A stretch of DNA of 64,000 nucleotides from Liolophura sinensis. Lineage: Eukaryota; Mollusca; Polyplacophora; Chitonida; Chitonidae. Shown piece by piece: positions 1-11,857 of this stretch. The notes below the pieces were generated by a model. It was not told the DNA's origin, did not search any database, and saw only the letters and a program-made list of their open reading frames with translations. Positions within the stretch are counted from its first letter, which is position 1. Every line of letters starts with the position of its first letter. The stretch covers positions 335,849 through 399,848 of the forward strand of contig NW_027017961.1 of NCBI RefSeq assembly GCF_032854445.1, written 5' to 3'. The position numbers and the translations under genes were made by a program.

Positions 1-41
1 TCATTATAATAGCATGTTCAGTTACCAGATGAACATTGTAA
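1..41 (+). repeat. 41-bp satellite, partial end of an array
   Basis: One monomer of the 41-bp satellite, cut by the window edge, leading into cassette 1. It carries the variant CAGTTACCAGATGAAC in place of the usual CAGTTACAAGATGAAC. The same variant precedes cassettes 3 and 8, which links those three array ends by descent. Confidence 0.9.
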
Positions 42-924
42 GAATTATTTTTAGAATAAATCGCTTCCAAACTCTGGTATTTTCACTTTAGTTTAACTAA
101 ACGCCATCATATCGTATTTATGTTAATTACATGTAATATTGTAATAGGCATGTTCTTAAGTCAAGTGGCCCTTTGTTAGACTGTTTAGCCTTTCAAAACG
201 GAAACTACAGGTATGCATATTTAAGAGAACTTAAGTTTGTCCTTTTTTAAAACCATTTTCTTCATTCCTCAATGAAAAATACATGCATTGTTTCGCACCC
301 CTATTTGCAGCGTACTGGCAATGGGCCAAATGTGTAGAATACGATATCTGTGAAATTAATCTGACTGCAATAAGATCAGAAAATTCGACCCCAATTCTTT
401 GATGGTTTTCTCTACGGTTCTTCTATATCGGGACTAGTCTTGCTGACAATGGTAACTGATGCTCGTCGGCAGGTACACGTACGTTAATGAGATCAATAAC
501 TTTGTCTCTTTCTTTCAGGACAAATATGTAACTTATTAAACTAACGGTTTTGACAGATAAATGTAACAGCTCTGTGATCTCATCATGTTAGAAATGAAAT
601 AACAAATGCGATATAGACGTACTTGAGCTCCTAATATGTTTTTTCCAGAGTGCTTACGGTGGACTTCGTTTGGATTCTGTGAGGGTTTTGATAGGTCTGT
701 TATATGTTAATTGTGGATTACTGAAAACTCGCTCCACTAATATTATATGTACAAACATGTTTGCTTAAAGCCTTCCTTTCACTAGGAAACAAAATAGCCT
801 GAGTAGGAGCCTTGTCAGGTGGGGTTATGTATGGGAGGACTAAGGTTTGCCTGAAGTGAAAGACATAGGTACAGTAAATGGCGCAGAGACATACATGTCT
901 TTACAGATAAATGTTATCTGATCG
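42..924. repeat. Block A, copy 1 (883-bp non-satellite spacer)
   Basis: First copy of a moderately AT-rich sequence with no open reading frame of note and no recognised family. It starts directly after the monomer segment ACATTGTAA and ends with a 37-bp motif (GACATACATGTCT to TATCTGATCG) that is repeated on the far side of the SINE in long cassettes. Copy 1 groups with copy 3: both have AACAAATGCG near 602, GTTTGCTTAAAGC near 759 and GGAAACAAAAT near 785, where most other copies differ. It could be an old transposon fragment or captured unique DNA; the sequence does not decide. Confidence 0.85.
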
Positions 925-936
925 TCAGTTGCACAG

Positions 937-1302
937 ACCGGCCCGGATAGCACAGTTGGTAGAGCGTCCGCTTCGGGACCGGTAGATCCAGGATCAATCC
1001 TTGGTCGAGTCACACCTAAGACTTTAAAAGAGGAAGTTGTGACTTCCTCGTTTGGCGTTCAGCATGAAGGGGGATAGTGCAACGACTGGTTAACCCGTTT
1101 CAGTATAATGCCTCGGGCGGGGCGGCTTACTTGCCTTCGGTAAGTCGTCTCAGTGATGCAGCACTAAATAAAAGAGCGGTGAAAATCCGACCTGCAACAA
1201 GGAGGCACATTAAACGTGCATGCACCCTAATGATTCCTTCGTCGTCATATGACTGAAAAATTGTTGAGTACGACGTTAAACCCCAAGCACTCACTCACTC
1301 AG
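937..1302 (+). mobile_element. tRNA-derived SINE, copy 1
   Basis: A non-autonomous retroposon that would be transcribed by RNA polymerase III and copied by a LINE reverse transcriptase. The tRNA-like head begins GGCCCGGATAGC at 940. The A box TAGCACAGTTGG (948-959) and the B box GGATCAATCC (991-1000) both fit the Pol III consensus. A 7-bp hairpin (GAGGAAG/CTTCCTC, 1030-1049) follows, then a body rich in conserved-looking blocks (for example GATAGTGCAACGACTGGTT), and a tail with GACGTTAAACCCCAAGC and (ACTC)n. The flanking duplications TCAGTTGCACAG at 925-936 and 1303-1314 are perfect. The head and body resemble tRNA-SINEs dispersed in mollusc genomes; I cannot fix the family name (V-SINE/RUDI-like and Meta-SINE-like are candidates). 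In this copy the last tail unit is AGTC instead of ACTC. Confidence 0.88.
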
Positions 1303-1324
1303 TCAGTTGCACAGCGACATACAT

Positions 1325-4300
1325 ACAAGATGAAGATTGTAATCGACATAATAGCATGTTCAGTTACAAAATGAACATTGTAATCATTGTAATAGCATGT
1401 TAAGTTACAAAGTGAACATTGTAATCCTTATAATTGCATGTTCAGTTACAAGATGAACATTGTAATCATTATAAAAACATCATCAGCTGCAAGGTGAACA
1501 TTGTAATCAGTATACAAGCATGCTCAGTTGCAAAATGGACATTGTAATCATTACAATAGCATATTTAGTTACAAGATGAACATTGTAATCATTATAATCA
1601 TGTGCTCAGTTACAAGGTGAACATTGTAATCATTACAATAGCGTGCTCAGTTACAAGATGAACATTGTAATCATTATAAAAACATGCCCAGTTACAAGAT
1701 GAACATTGTAATAGTTAAAATAGCATGATCAGTTACGAAGTGAACATTGTAATCATTATAATAGCATGCTCAGTTGCAAGATAAACATTGTAATCATTAT
1801 AATATCATTTTCAGTTACAAGATGAAGATTGTAATCGACATAATAGCATGTTCAGTTACAAGATGAACATTGTAATCATTGTAATAGCATGTTCAGTTAC
1901 AAAGTAAACATTGTAATCATTATAATAGCGTCAACGGTTACAAAATCACCATTGTAATCAATATAATAGCATGCTCAGTTACAAAATGAATATTGCAATT
2001 ATTATATTAGCATATGTAGTTACACGATGAACATTGTAATCATTATTATAGCATATGTAGTTACAAGATGAACATTTTAATCATTATAAAAACATCATCA
2101 GTTACAAGGTGAACATTGTAATGAGTATAAAAGCATGCTCAGTTGCAAAATGGATATTGTAATCATTACATTAGCATATTCACTTACAAGATGAACATTG
2201 TAATCATTATAATAATGTGCTCAGTTACAAGGTGAACAATGTAATCATTGTAATAGCATGTTCAGTTACAAAGTGAACATTGTAATCCTTATAATTGCAT
2301 GTTCAGTTACAAAGTGAACATTGTAATCATTATAAAAACATCATCAGTTGCAAGGTGAACATTGTAATCAGTATACAAGCATGCTCAGTTGCGAAATGGA
2401 CATTGTAATCATTACAATAGCATATTCAGTTACAAGATGAACATTGTAATCATTATAATAATGCGCTCAGTTACAAGGTGAACAATGTAATCATTGTAAT
2501 AGCATGTTCAGTTACAAAGTGAACATTGTAATCCTTATAATTGCATGTTCAGTTATAAGATGAACATTGTAATCATTATAAAAACATAAACAGTTACAAG
2601 GTGAACATTGTAATCAGTATACAAGCATGCTCAGTTGCAAAATTGACATTGTAATCATTACATTAGCATATTCACTTACAAGATGAATATTGTAATCATT
2701 ATAATAACATCATCAGTTACAACATAAGCATTGTATTCATTATATTAGCTCGTTCACTTACAAGATAGACATTGTAATCATTATAAAAGCATGTTCAGTT
2801 ACAAGGTGAACATAGCAATCATTTTTAAAACATGCTCAGTTGCAAGATGAAGATTGTAATCGACATAATAGCATGTTCAGTTATAAGATGAAGATTGTAA
2901 TCATTATAAAAACATCATCAGTTGCAAGGTGAACATTGTAATCAGTATACAAGCATGCTCAGTTGCAAGATAAACATTGTAATCATTACATTAGCATATT
3001 CACTTACAAGATGAATATTGTAATCATTATAATAACATCATCAGTTACAAAGTAAACATTGTATTCATTATATTAGCACGTTCAATTACAAGATGAACAT
3101 TGTAATCATTATAAAAGCATGTTCAGTTACAAGGTGAACATTGTAATTTTTATAAAAACATGCTCAGTTACAAGATGAACATTCTAATCATTATAATAGC
3201 ATGTTCAGTTACAAGGTGGACATTGTAAGTATAAAAGCATGCTCAGTTGCAAAATGGACATTGTAATCATTACATAAGCATATTTAGTTACAAGATGAAT
3301 ATTGTAATCATTATAATAACATCATCAGTTACAAAATGAACATTGTATTCAATATATTAGCACGTTCAATTACAAGATGAACATTGTAATCATTATAATA
3401 TCATGCTCAGTTGCAAGATAAAGATTGTAATCGACATAATAGCATGTTCAGTTACAAGATGAACATTGTAATCATTGTAATAGCATGTTCAGTTACAAAG
3501 TGAACATTGTAATCCTTATAATTGCATGTTCAGTTACAAGATGAACGTTGTAATCATTATAAAAACATCATCAGTTCCTAGGTGAACATTGTAATCAGTA
3601 TACAAGCATGCTCAGTTGCAAAATAGACATTGTAATCATTGCAATAGCATATTCAGTTACAAGATGAACATTGCAATCATTATAATAATGTGCTCAGTTA
3701 CAAGGAGAACATTGAAATCATTACAATAGCGTGCTCAGTTACAAGGTGAACATTGTAATCATTATAAAAACATGCCCAGTTACAAGATGAACATTGTAAT
3801 AGTTAAAATAGCATGCTCAAATACAAGATGAGCAATGTAATCATTATAATAGCATGCTCAATTACAAGATGAAAATTGTAATTCGTATAATAGCATGCTC
3901 AGTTACAACATGAACATTGTAATCATTTTAATAGCATGTTCAGTTACAAGATGAACATTGTAATCAGTATAATAGCATGCTCAGTTACAAAATTAATATT
4001 TTAATTATTACACTAGTATGCCCAGTTACAAGATGAACATTGTAATCAGTATAATAGCGTGCTCAGTTACAAGATGAGCAATGTAATCATTATAATAGCA
4101 TGTTCAGTTACAAAGTGAACATTGTAATCCTTATAATTGCATGTTCAGTTATAAGATGAACATTGTAATCATTATAAAAAAATAAACAGTTTTAAGGTGA
4201 ACATTGTAATCAGTATACGAGCATGCTCAGTTGCAAAATGGACATTGTAATCATTACATTAGCATATTCACTTACAAGATGAATATTGTAATCATTATAA

Positions 4301-5600
4301 TAACATCATCAGTTACAACATAAGCATTGTATTCATTATATTAGCTCGTTGACTTACAAGATAAACATTGTAATCATTATAAAAGCATGTTCAGTTACAA
4401 GGTGAACATAGTAATCATTTTAAAAACATGCTCAGTTGCAAGATGAAGATTGTAATCGACATAATAGCATGTTCAGTTACAAGATGGACATTGTAATCAT
4501 TATAAAAACATCATCAGTTGCAAGGTGAACGTTGTAATCAGTATACAAGCATGCTCAGTTGCAAGATAAACATTGTAATCATTACATTAGCATATTCACT
4601 TACAAGATGAATATTGTAATCTTTATAATAACATCATCAGTTACAAAGTAAACATTGTATTTATTATATTAGCACGTTCAATTACAAGATGAACATTGTA
4701 ATCATTATAAAAGCATGTTCAGTTACAAGGTGAACATTGTAATCTTTATAATAGCATGTTCAGTTACAAGGTGGACATTGTAAGTATAAAAGCATGCTCA
4801 GTTGCAAAATGGACATTGTAATCATTACATAAGCATATTCAGTTACAAGATGAATATTGTAATCATTATAATAACATCATCAGTTACAAAATGAACATTG
4901 TATTCATTATATTAGCACGTTCAATTACAAGATGAACATTGTAATCATTATAATATCATGCTCAGTTGCAAGATGAAGATTGTAATCGACATAATAGCAT
5001 GTTCAGTTACAAGATGAACATTGTAATCATTGTAATAGCATGTTCAGTTACAAAGTGAACATTGTAATCCTTATAATTGCATGTTCAGTTACAAGATGAA
5101 CATTGTAATCATTATAAAAACATCATCAGTTCCAAGCTGAACATTGTAATCAGTATACAAGCATGCTCAGTTGCAAAATGGACATTGTAATCATTGCAAT
5201 AGCATATTTAGTTACAAGATGAGCAATGTAATCATTATAATAGCATGCTTAATTACAAGATGAAGATTGTAATTCGTATAATAGCATGCTCAGTTACAAC
5301 ATGAACATTGTAATCATTATAATAGCATGCTCAATTACAAGATGAAGATTGTAATTAGTGTAATAGCATGCTCAGTTACAACATGAACATTGTAATCATT
5401 ATAATAGCATGTTCAGTTACAAGATGAACATTGTAATCAGTATAACAGCATGCTCAGTTACAAAATTAATATTTTAATTATTACACTAGTATGCCCAGTT
5501 ACAAGATGAACATTGTAATCAGTATAATAGCGTGCTCAGTTACAAGATGAGCAATGTAATCATTATAATAGCATGTTCAGTTACCTGATGAACATTGTAA
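1325..5600 (+). repeat. 41-bp satellite array 1 (about 104 monomers)
   Basis: Head-to-tail monomers built on CAGTTACAAG, ATGAACATTG, TAATCATTATAATAG and CATG. The array is entered from a short cassette in mid-monomer, at ACAAGATGAAG. Variant monomers recur in a fixed order. A landmark monomer containing GAAGATTGTAATCGAC lies at about 1332, 1824, 2849, 3420, 4445 and 4975. The spacings of 492, 1025, 571, 1025 and 530 bp are all sums of 41-bp units, with one 38-bp unit in the 571 and in the 530. The repeated 1025-bp spacing reveals a higher-order unit of about 1.6 kb. The 38-bp monomers lack TCA in GTAATCAGTATA. Confidence 0.95.
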
Positions 5601-6483
5601 GAATTATTTTTAGAATAAATCGCTTCCAAACTCTGGTATATTCACCTTAGTTTAACTAAACGCCATCATATCGTATTTATGTTAATTACATGTAATATTT
5701 TAATAGGCATGTTCTTAAATCAAGTGGCCCTTTGTTAGACTGTTTAGCCTTTCAAAACGGAAACTACAGGTATGCATATTTAAGAGAACTTATGTTTGTC
5801 CTTTTTTAAAACCATTTTCTTTATTTCTCAATGAAAAATACATGCATTGTTTCGCACCCCTATTTGCAGCGTTCTGGCAATGGGCCAAATGTGTAGAATA
5901 CGATATCTGTGAAATTAATCTGACTGCAATAAAATCAGAAAATTCGACCCCAATTCTTTGATGGTTTTCTCTACGGTTCTTCTATATCGGGACTAGTCTT
6001 GCTGACAATGGTAACTGATGCTCGTCGGCAGGTACACGTACGTTAATGAGATCAATAACTTTGTCTCTTTCTTTCAGGACAAATATGTAACTTATTAAAC
6101 TAACGGTTTTGACAGATAAATGTAACAGCTCTGTGATCTCATCATGTTAGAAATGAAATAAAAAATGCGATATAGACGTACTTGAGCTCCTAATATGTTT
6201 TTTCCAGAGTGCTTACGGCGGACTTCGTTTGGATTCTGTGAGGGTTTTGATAGGTCTGTTATATGTTAATTGTGTATTACTGAAAACTCGCTCCACTAAC
6301 ATTATATATACAAACATGTATGCTTAAAGCCTTCCTTTCACTAGGAAATAAAATAGCCTGAGTAGGAGCCTTGTCAGGTGGGGTTATGTATGGGAGGACT
6401 AAGGTTTGCCTGAAGTGAAAGACATAGGTACAGTAAATGGCGCAGAGACATACATGTCTTTACAGATAAATGTTATCTGATCG
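5601..6483. repeat. Block A, copy 2
   Basis: Same 883 bp length as the other copies. It belongs to the subtype of copies 4 and 5: TTATGTTTGTCC, TTTATTTCTCAATG, GCGTTCTGGC and GTAATATTTTAATAGG replace the forms seen in copies 1 and 3. It is preceded by the monomer variant TTACCTGATGAAC, also shared with copies 4 and 5. The terminal 37-bp motif lies at 6447-6483. Confidence 0.85.
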
Positions 6484-6495
6484 TCAGTTGCACAG

Positions 6496-6849
6496 ACCGG
6501 CCCGGATAGCACAGTTGGTAGAGCGTCCGTTTCGGGACCGGTAGATCCAGGATCAATCCTTGGTCGAGTCACACCTAAGACTTTAAAAGAGGAAGTTGTG
6601 ACTTCCTCGTTTGGCGTTCAGCATGAAGGGGGATAGTGCAACGACTGGTTGACCCGTTTCAGTATAATGGCTTGGGCGGGGCGGCTTACTTGCCTTTGGT
6701 AAGTCGTCTCAGTGATGCAGCACTAAATAAAAGAGCGGTGAAAATCCGTCCTGCAACAAGGAGGCACATTAAACGTGCATGCACCCTAATGATTCCTTCG
6801 TCGTCAATTGTTGAGTACGACGTTAAACCCCAAGCACTCACTCACTCAC
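6496..6849 (+). mobile_element. tRNA-derived SINE, copy 2 (12-bp deletion)
   Basis: A 354-bp copy, shorter than the others because about 12 bp (TATGACTGAAAA in the other copies) are missing between CGTCGTCA and TTGTTGAGTACG. The target duplications are 6484-6495 and 6850-6861. Private changes include TCCGTTTCGGGAC in the head and GCTTGGGCGGGG in the body. A short frame running over the SINE and the downstream minisatellite is not a gene; it simply spans two repeats. Confidence 0.88.
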
Positions 6850-6862
6850 TCAGTTGCACAGC

Positions 6863-6899
6863 GACATACATGTCTATACAGAAAAATGCTATCTGATCG
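6863..6899. repeat. Second copy of the 37-bp motif flanking the SINE
   Basis: This motif matches 6447-6483 with 3 differences in 37 bp. Removing the SINE and one target duplication leaves the two motifs 50 bp apart, so the SINE landed between the arms of an existing short tandem duplication. Equivalent copies follow the SINE in long cassettes 6, 8 and 9. Short cassettes retain only its first few bases (GACATACAT). Confidence 0.75.
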
Positions 6900-6918
6900 C
6901 AGTCAGTGTAAAATTCCT

Positions 6919-7053
6919 GACGGTGTTTACTGTGCAGCAGAGATTCAGGATGGTGCTTACTGTGTAGCAGAGTTTCAGGATGGTATTTACTGTGCAGCAG
7001 AGATTCAGGATGGTGTTTACGGTGCAACAGAGATTCAGTATGGTGTTAATTGA
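6919..7053 (+). repeat. 30-bp minisatellite, 4.5 units (cassette 2)
   Basis: Units start at 6919, 6949, 6979 and 7009, with a half unit at 7039. Each has the form GAYGGTRYTTACTGTGYAGC followed by AGAGATTCAG, with a few substitutions. Because 30 is a multiple of 3, one frame stays open and gives a repeated decapeptide (DGAYCVAEFQ-like) ending in TGA at 7051. There is no other coding evidence and I do not call a gene. Confidence 0.85.
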
Positions 7054-7570
7054 TTTAATCAACGATTCAGGAAAACACAGTGATCCAGGTTTAGAAGCTT
7101 CAGGTTATATTAATATCTTGAAGTAATGATACTTCGTTGCTTGAAACCATTTAAACATCCGAATTCCACTGACTCTGTCAACACGCTGGATGAAAGAATA
7201 TATTGGAGTGAAATCAGATAGAGAAACACATGATTTTCTATCGGCCTCACAACGTTTTACATTTTACTTACTTATTTAATTTTTGTTTGAGGAGGGCCTC
7301 AGTTACCGATGGGGTCAGCACGCCATCGCCCTCTGTAATCCCACATGGAACACTGGGGTTAGAGCTGATTTCCTAGCTGGCACCATCTTTTAAGTGCCAA
7401 TATTGAGAAATGCCTTCTATTTCTTCTCAACGATCAACGGTACAAAGATGCAGTTTGGACCAAATACACGCTAAAAAGCTCATCTTATCCCCACACATTA
7501 TCCACACTAAATCTTTCATTTTTCCCCTCAGCTGAAATAGACTAAATCCAGTTAAAGAGACTCGTGTCTT
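7054..7570. repeat. Block B, copy 2 (deleted form)
   Basis: Non-satellite DNA between the minisatellite and array 2. It contains the first 40 or so bases of a second tRNA-like SINE (7293-7332), cut at GCCATCGCCCT, where cassette 6 continues for 853 bp more. This copy also lacks 8 bp (GCCTGACT region) near 7100 relative to the other long cassettes, which makes it 517 bp long. It ends at CTCGTGTCTTATGATAGCATG, which passes directly into a monomer. Confidence 0.8.
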
Positions 7571-10500
7571 ATGATAGCATGCTCAGTTACAAGATAAACA
7601 TTGTAAACATTATATTATCACGCTCACTTACAAGGTAAACATTGTAATCATTATAATAGAAAGCTTAGTTACAGGATGAAAATTGTAATCATAATAGCAT
7701 GTTCAGTTACAAGATGAATATTGTAATCATTATAATAACATCATCAGTTACAAAATGAACAGTGTATTCATTATATTAGCACGTTCAATTACAACATGAA
7801 CATTGTAATCATTATAATAGCATGCTCAGTTACAAGATGAACATTGTAAACAGTATAATAGCGTGCTCATTTACAAAATGAACATTGTCATCATTATAAT
7901 AGCATGTTCAGTTACAAGATGAACATTGTAATCATTATAAAAACATCATCAGTTACAAGGTGAACATTGTAATCAGTATAAAAGCATGCTCAGTTGCAAA
8001 ATCAACATTGTAATCATTATAATAGCATGTTCAGTTACAAGGTGAACATTGTAATTATTATAAAAACATGCCCAGTTACAAGATGAACATTGTAATACTT
8101 TTAATAGCATGTTCAGTTACGAAGTGAACATTGTAATCATTATAATAGCATGCTCAGTTTCAAGATAAACATTGTAATCATTATAATATCATTTTCAGTT
8201 GCAAGATGAAGATTGTAATCGACATAATAGCATGTTCAGTTACAAGATGAATATTGTAATCATTGTAATAGCATGTTCAGTTACAAAGTGAACATTGTAA
8301 TCCTTATAATTGCATGTTCAGTTACAAGATGAACATTGTAATCATGATAAAAACATCATCAGTTGCAAGGTGAACATTGTAATCAGTATACAAGCATGCT
8401 CAGTTGCAAATTGGACATTGTAATCATTACAATAGCATATTCAGTTACAAGATGAACATTGTAATCATTATAATCATGTGCTCAGTTACAAGGTGAACAT
8501 TATAATCATTACAATAGCGTGCTCAGTTACAAGATGAACATTGTAATCATTATAAAAACATGCCCAGTTACAAGATGAACATTGTAATAGTTAAAATAGC
8601 ATGATCAGTTACGAAGTGAACATTGTAATCATTATAATATCATTTTCAGTTGCAAGATAAACATTGTAATCATTATAATATCATTTTCAGTTACAAGATA
8701 AAGATTGTAATCGACATAATAGCATGTTCAGTTACAAGATGAACATTGTAATCATTGTAATAGCATGTTCAGTTACAAAGTAAACATTGTAATCATTATA
8801 ATAGCGTCAACGGTTACAAAATCACCATTGTAATCAAAATAATAGCATGCTCAGTTACAAAATGAATATTGCAATTATTATATTAGCATATGTAGTTACA
8901 AGACGAACATTGTAATCATTATTATAGCATATGTAGTTACAAGATGAACATTGTAATCATTATAAAAACATCATCAGTTACAAGGTGAACATTGTAATCA
9001 GTATAAAAGCATGCTCAGTTGCAAAATGGATATTGTAATCATTACATTAGCATGTTCACTTACAAGATGAACATTGTAATCATTATAATAATGTGCTCAG
9101 TTACAAGGTGAACAATGTAATCTTTGTAATAGCATGTTCAGTTACAAAGTGAACATTGTAATCCTTATAATTGCATGTTCAGTTACAAAGTGAACATTGT
9201 AATCATTATAAAAACATCATCAGTTGCAAGGTGAACATTGTAATCAGTATATAAGTATGCTCAGTTGCAAAATGGACATTGTAATCATTACAATAGCATA
9301 TTCAGTTACAAGATGAACATTGTAATCATTATAATAATGCGCTCAGTTACAAGGTGAACCATGTAATCATTGTAATAGCATGTTCAGTTACAAAGTGAAC
9401 ATTGTAATCCTTATAATTGCATGTTCAGTTACAAGATGAACATTGTAATCATTATAAAAACATAAACAGTTACAAGGTGAACATTGTAATCAGTATACAA
9501 GCATGCTCAGTTGCAAAATGGACATTGTAATCATTACATTAGCATATTCACTTACAAGATGAATATTGTAATTATTATAATAGCATCATCAGTTACAATG
9601 TAAACATTGTATTCATTATATCAGCTCGTTCACTTACAAGATAAACATTGTAATCATTATAAAAGCATGTTCAGCTACAAGGTGAACATAGTAATCAGTT
9701 TAAAAACATGCTCAGTTGCAAGATGAAGATTGTAATCGACATAATAGCATGTTCAGTTATAAGATGAACATTGTAATCATTATAAAAACATCATCAGTTG
9801 CAAGGTGAACATTGTAATCAGTATACAAGCATGCTCAGTTGCAAGATAAACATTGTAATCATTACATTAGCATATTCACTTACAAGATGAATATTGTAAT
9901 CATTATAATAACATCATCAGTTACAATGTAAACATTGTATTCATTATATTAGCACGTTCAATTACAAGATGAACATTGTAATCATTATAAAAGCATGTTC
10001 AGTTACAAGGTGAACATTGTAATCTTTATAAAGACATGCTCAGTTACAAGATGAACATTCTAATCATTATAATAGCATGTTCAGTTACAAGGTGGACATT
10101 GTAAGTATAAAAGCATGCTCAGTTGCTAAATGGACATTGTAATCATTACATAAGCATATTTAGTTACAAGATGAATATTGTAATCATTATATAAACATCA
10201 TCAGTTACAAAATGAACATTGTATTCATTATATTAGCACGTTCAATTACAAGATGAACATTGTAATCATTATAATATCATGCTCAGTTGCAAGATAAAGA
10301 TTGTAATCGACATAATAGCATGTTCAGTTACAAGATGAACATTGTAATCATTGTAATAGCATGTTCAGTTACAAAGTGAACATTGTAATCCTTATAATTG
10401 CATGTTCAGTTACAAGATGAACGTTGTAATCATTATAAAAACATCATCAGTTCCTAGGTGAACATTGTAATCAGTATACAAGCATGCTCAGTTGCAAAAT

Positions 10501-10962
10501 GGACATTGTAATCATTGCAATAGCATATTCAGTTACAAGATGAACATTGCAATCATTATAATAATGTGCCCAGTTACAAGGAGAACATTGAAATCATTAC
10601 AATAGCGTGCTCAGTTACAAGGTGAACATTGTAATCATTATAAAAACATGCCCAGTTACAAGATGAACATTGTAATAGTTAAAATAGCATGCTCAAATAC
10701 AAGATGAGCAATGTAATCATTATAATAGCATGCTCAGTTACAACATGAACATTGTAATCATTATAATAGCATGTTCAGTTACAAGGTGAACATTGTAATC
10801 AGTATAATAGCATGCTCAGTTACAAAATTAATATTTTAATTATTACACTAGTATGCCCAGTTACAAGATGAACATTGTAATCAGTATAATAGCGTGCTCA
10901 GTTACAAGATGAGCAATGTAATCATTATAATAGCATGTTCAGTTACCAGATGAACATTGTAA
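7571..10962 (+). repeat. 41-bp satellite array 2 (about 83 monomers)
   Basis: Entered from a long cassette, so its first monomers (AGATAAACATTG, then the AATAGAAAGC variant near 7658) match the starts of arrays 6, 8 and 9 rather than array 1. From about 8150 onward the order of variants follows array 1 closely, including the CGTCAACGGTTACAAAATCACC monomer near 8806 and the ATAAACAGTTACAAGG monomer near 9462. It ends with CAGTTACCAGATGAAC like array 7. Confidence 0.95.
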
Positions 10963-11845
10963 GAATTATTTTTAGAATAAATCGCTTCCAAACTCTGGTA
11001 TATTCACCTTAGTTTAACTAAACGCCATCATATCGTATTTATGTTAATTACATGTAATATTGTAATAGGCATGTTCTTAAGTCAAGTGGCCCTTTGTTAG
11101 ACTGTTTACCCTTTCAAAACAGAAACTACAGGTATGCATATTTAAGAGAACTTAAGTTTGTCCTTTTTTAAAACCATTTTCTTCATTCCTCAATGAAAAA
11201 TACATGCATTGTTTCGCACCCCTATTTGCAGCGTACTGGCAATGGGCCAAATGTGTAGAATACGATATCTGTGAAATTAATCTGACTGCAATAAGATCAG
11301 AAAATTCGACCCCAATTCTTTTATGGTTTTCTCTACGGTTCTTCTATATCGGGACTAGTCTTGCTGACAATGGTAACTGATGCTCGTCGGCAGGTACACG
11401 TACGTTAATGAGATCAATAACTTTGTCTCTTTCTTTCAGGACAAATATGTAACTTATTAAACTAACGGTTTTGACAGATAAATGTAACAGCTCTGTGATC
11501 TCATCATGTTAGAAATGAAATAACAAATGCGATATAGACGTACTTGAGCTCCTAATATGTTTTTTCCAGAGTGCTTACGGTGGACTTCGTTTGGATTCTG
11601 TGAGGGTTTTGATAGGTCTGTTATATGTTAATTGTGGATTACTGAAAACTCGCTCCACTAATATTATATGTACAAACATGTTTGCTTAAAGCCTTCCTTT
11701 CACTAGGAAACAAAATAGCCTGAGTAGGAGCCTTGTCAGGTGGGGTTATGTATGGGAGGACTAAGGTTTGCCTGAAGTGAAAGACATAGGTACAGTAAAT
11801 GGCGCAGAGACATACATGTCTTTACAGATAAATGTTATCTGATCG
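10963..11845. repeat. Block A, copy 3
   Basis: Nearly identical to copy 1, sharing its diagnostic AACAAATGCG, GTTTGCTTAAAGC and GGAAACAAAAT. Small private differences include CTGTTTACCCTTTC and TTCTTTTATGG. Being closest to copy 1 and not to its neighbour copy 2, it shows that composite units are not simply ordered by adjacency. Confidence 0.85.
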
Positions 11846-11857
11846 TCAGTTGCACAG

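Noticed and set aside
940-1016. A true tRNA gene
   Set aside because: The A and B boxes fit, but the acceptor end does not pair properly and the head continues into a SINE body with tail and target duplications. It is a tRNA-derived retroposon, not a tRNA gene.
508-1146. Splice-like pair: acceptor TCTTTCTTTCAG in block A and donor GGTAAGTCG in the SINE
   Set aside because: The signals fit consensus, but the stretch between them has no long open frame and there is no neighbouring exon candidate.
1325-5600. CRISPR-like array
   Set aside because: Repeats are contiguous 41-bp units without unique spacers and with no cas genes; the surroundings are eukaryotic.
6808-7053. Open frames of 81-86 codons (also 36351-36608, 50684-50941 and 57142-57399)
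   Set aside because: They span the SINE tail and the 30-bp minisatellite and recur only because the cassette is duplicated. No domain, no start context of note, and the open frame follows from a repeat length divisible by three.
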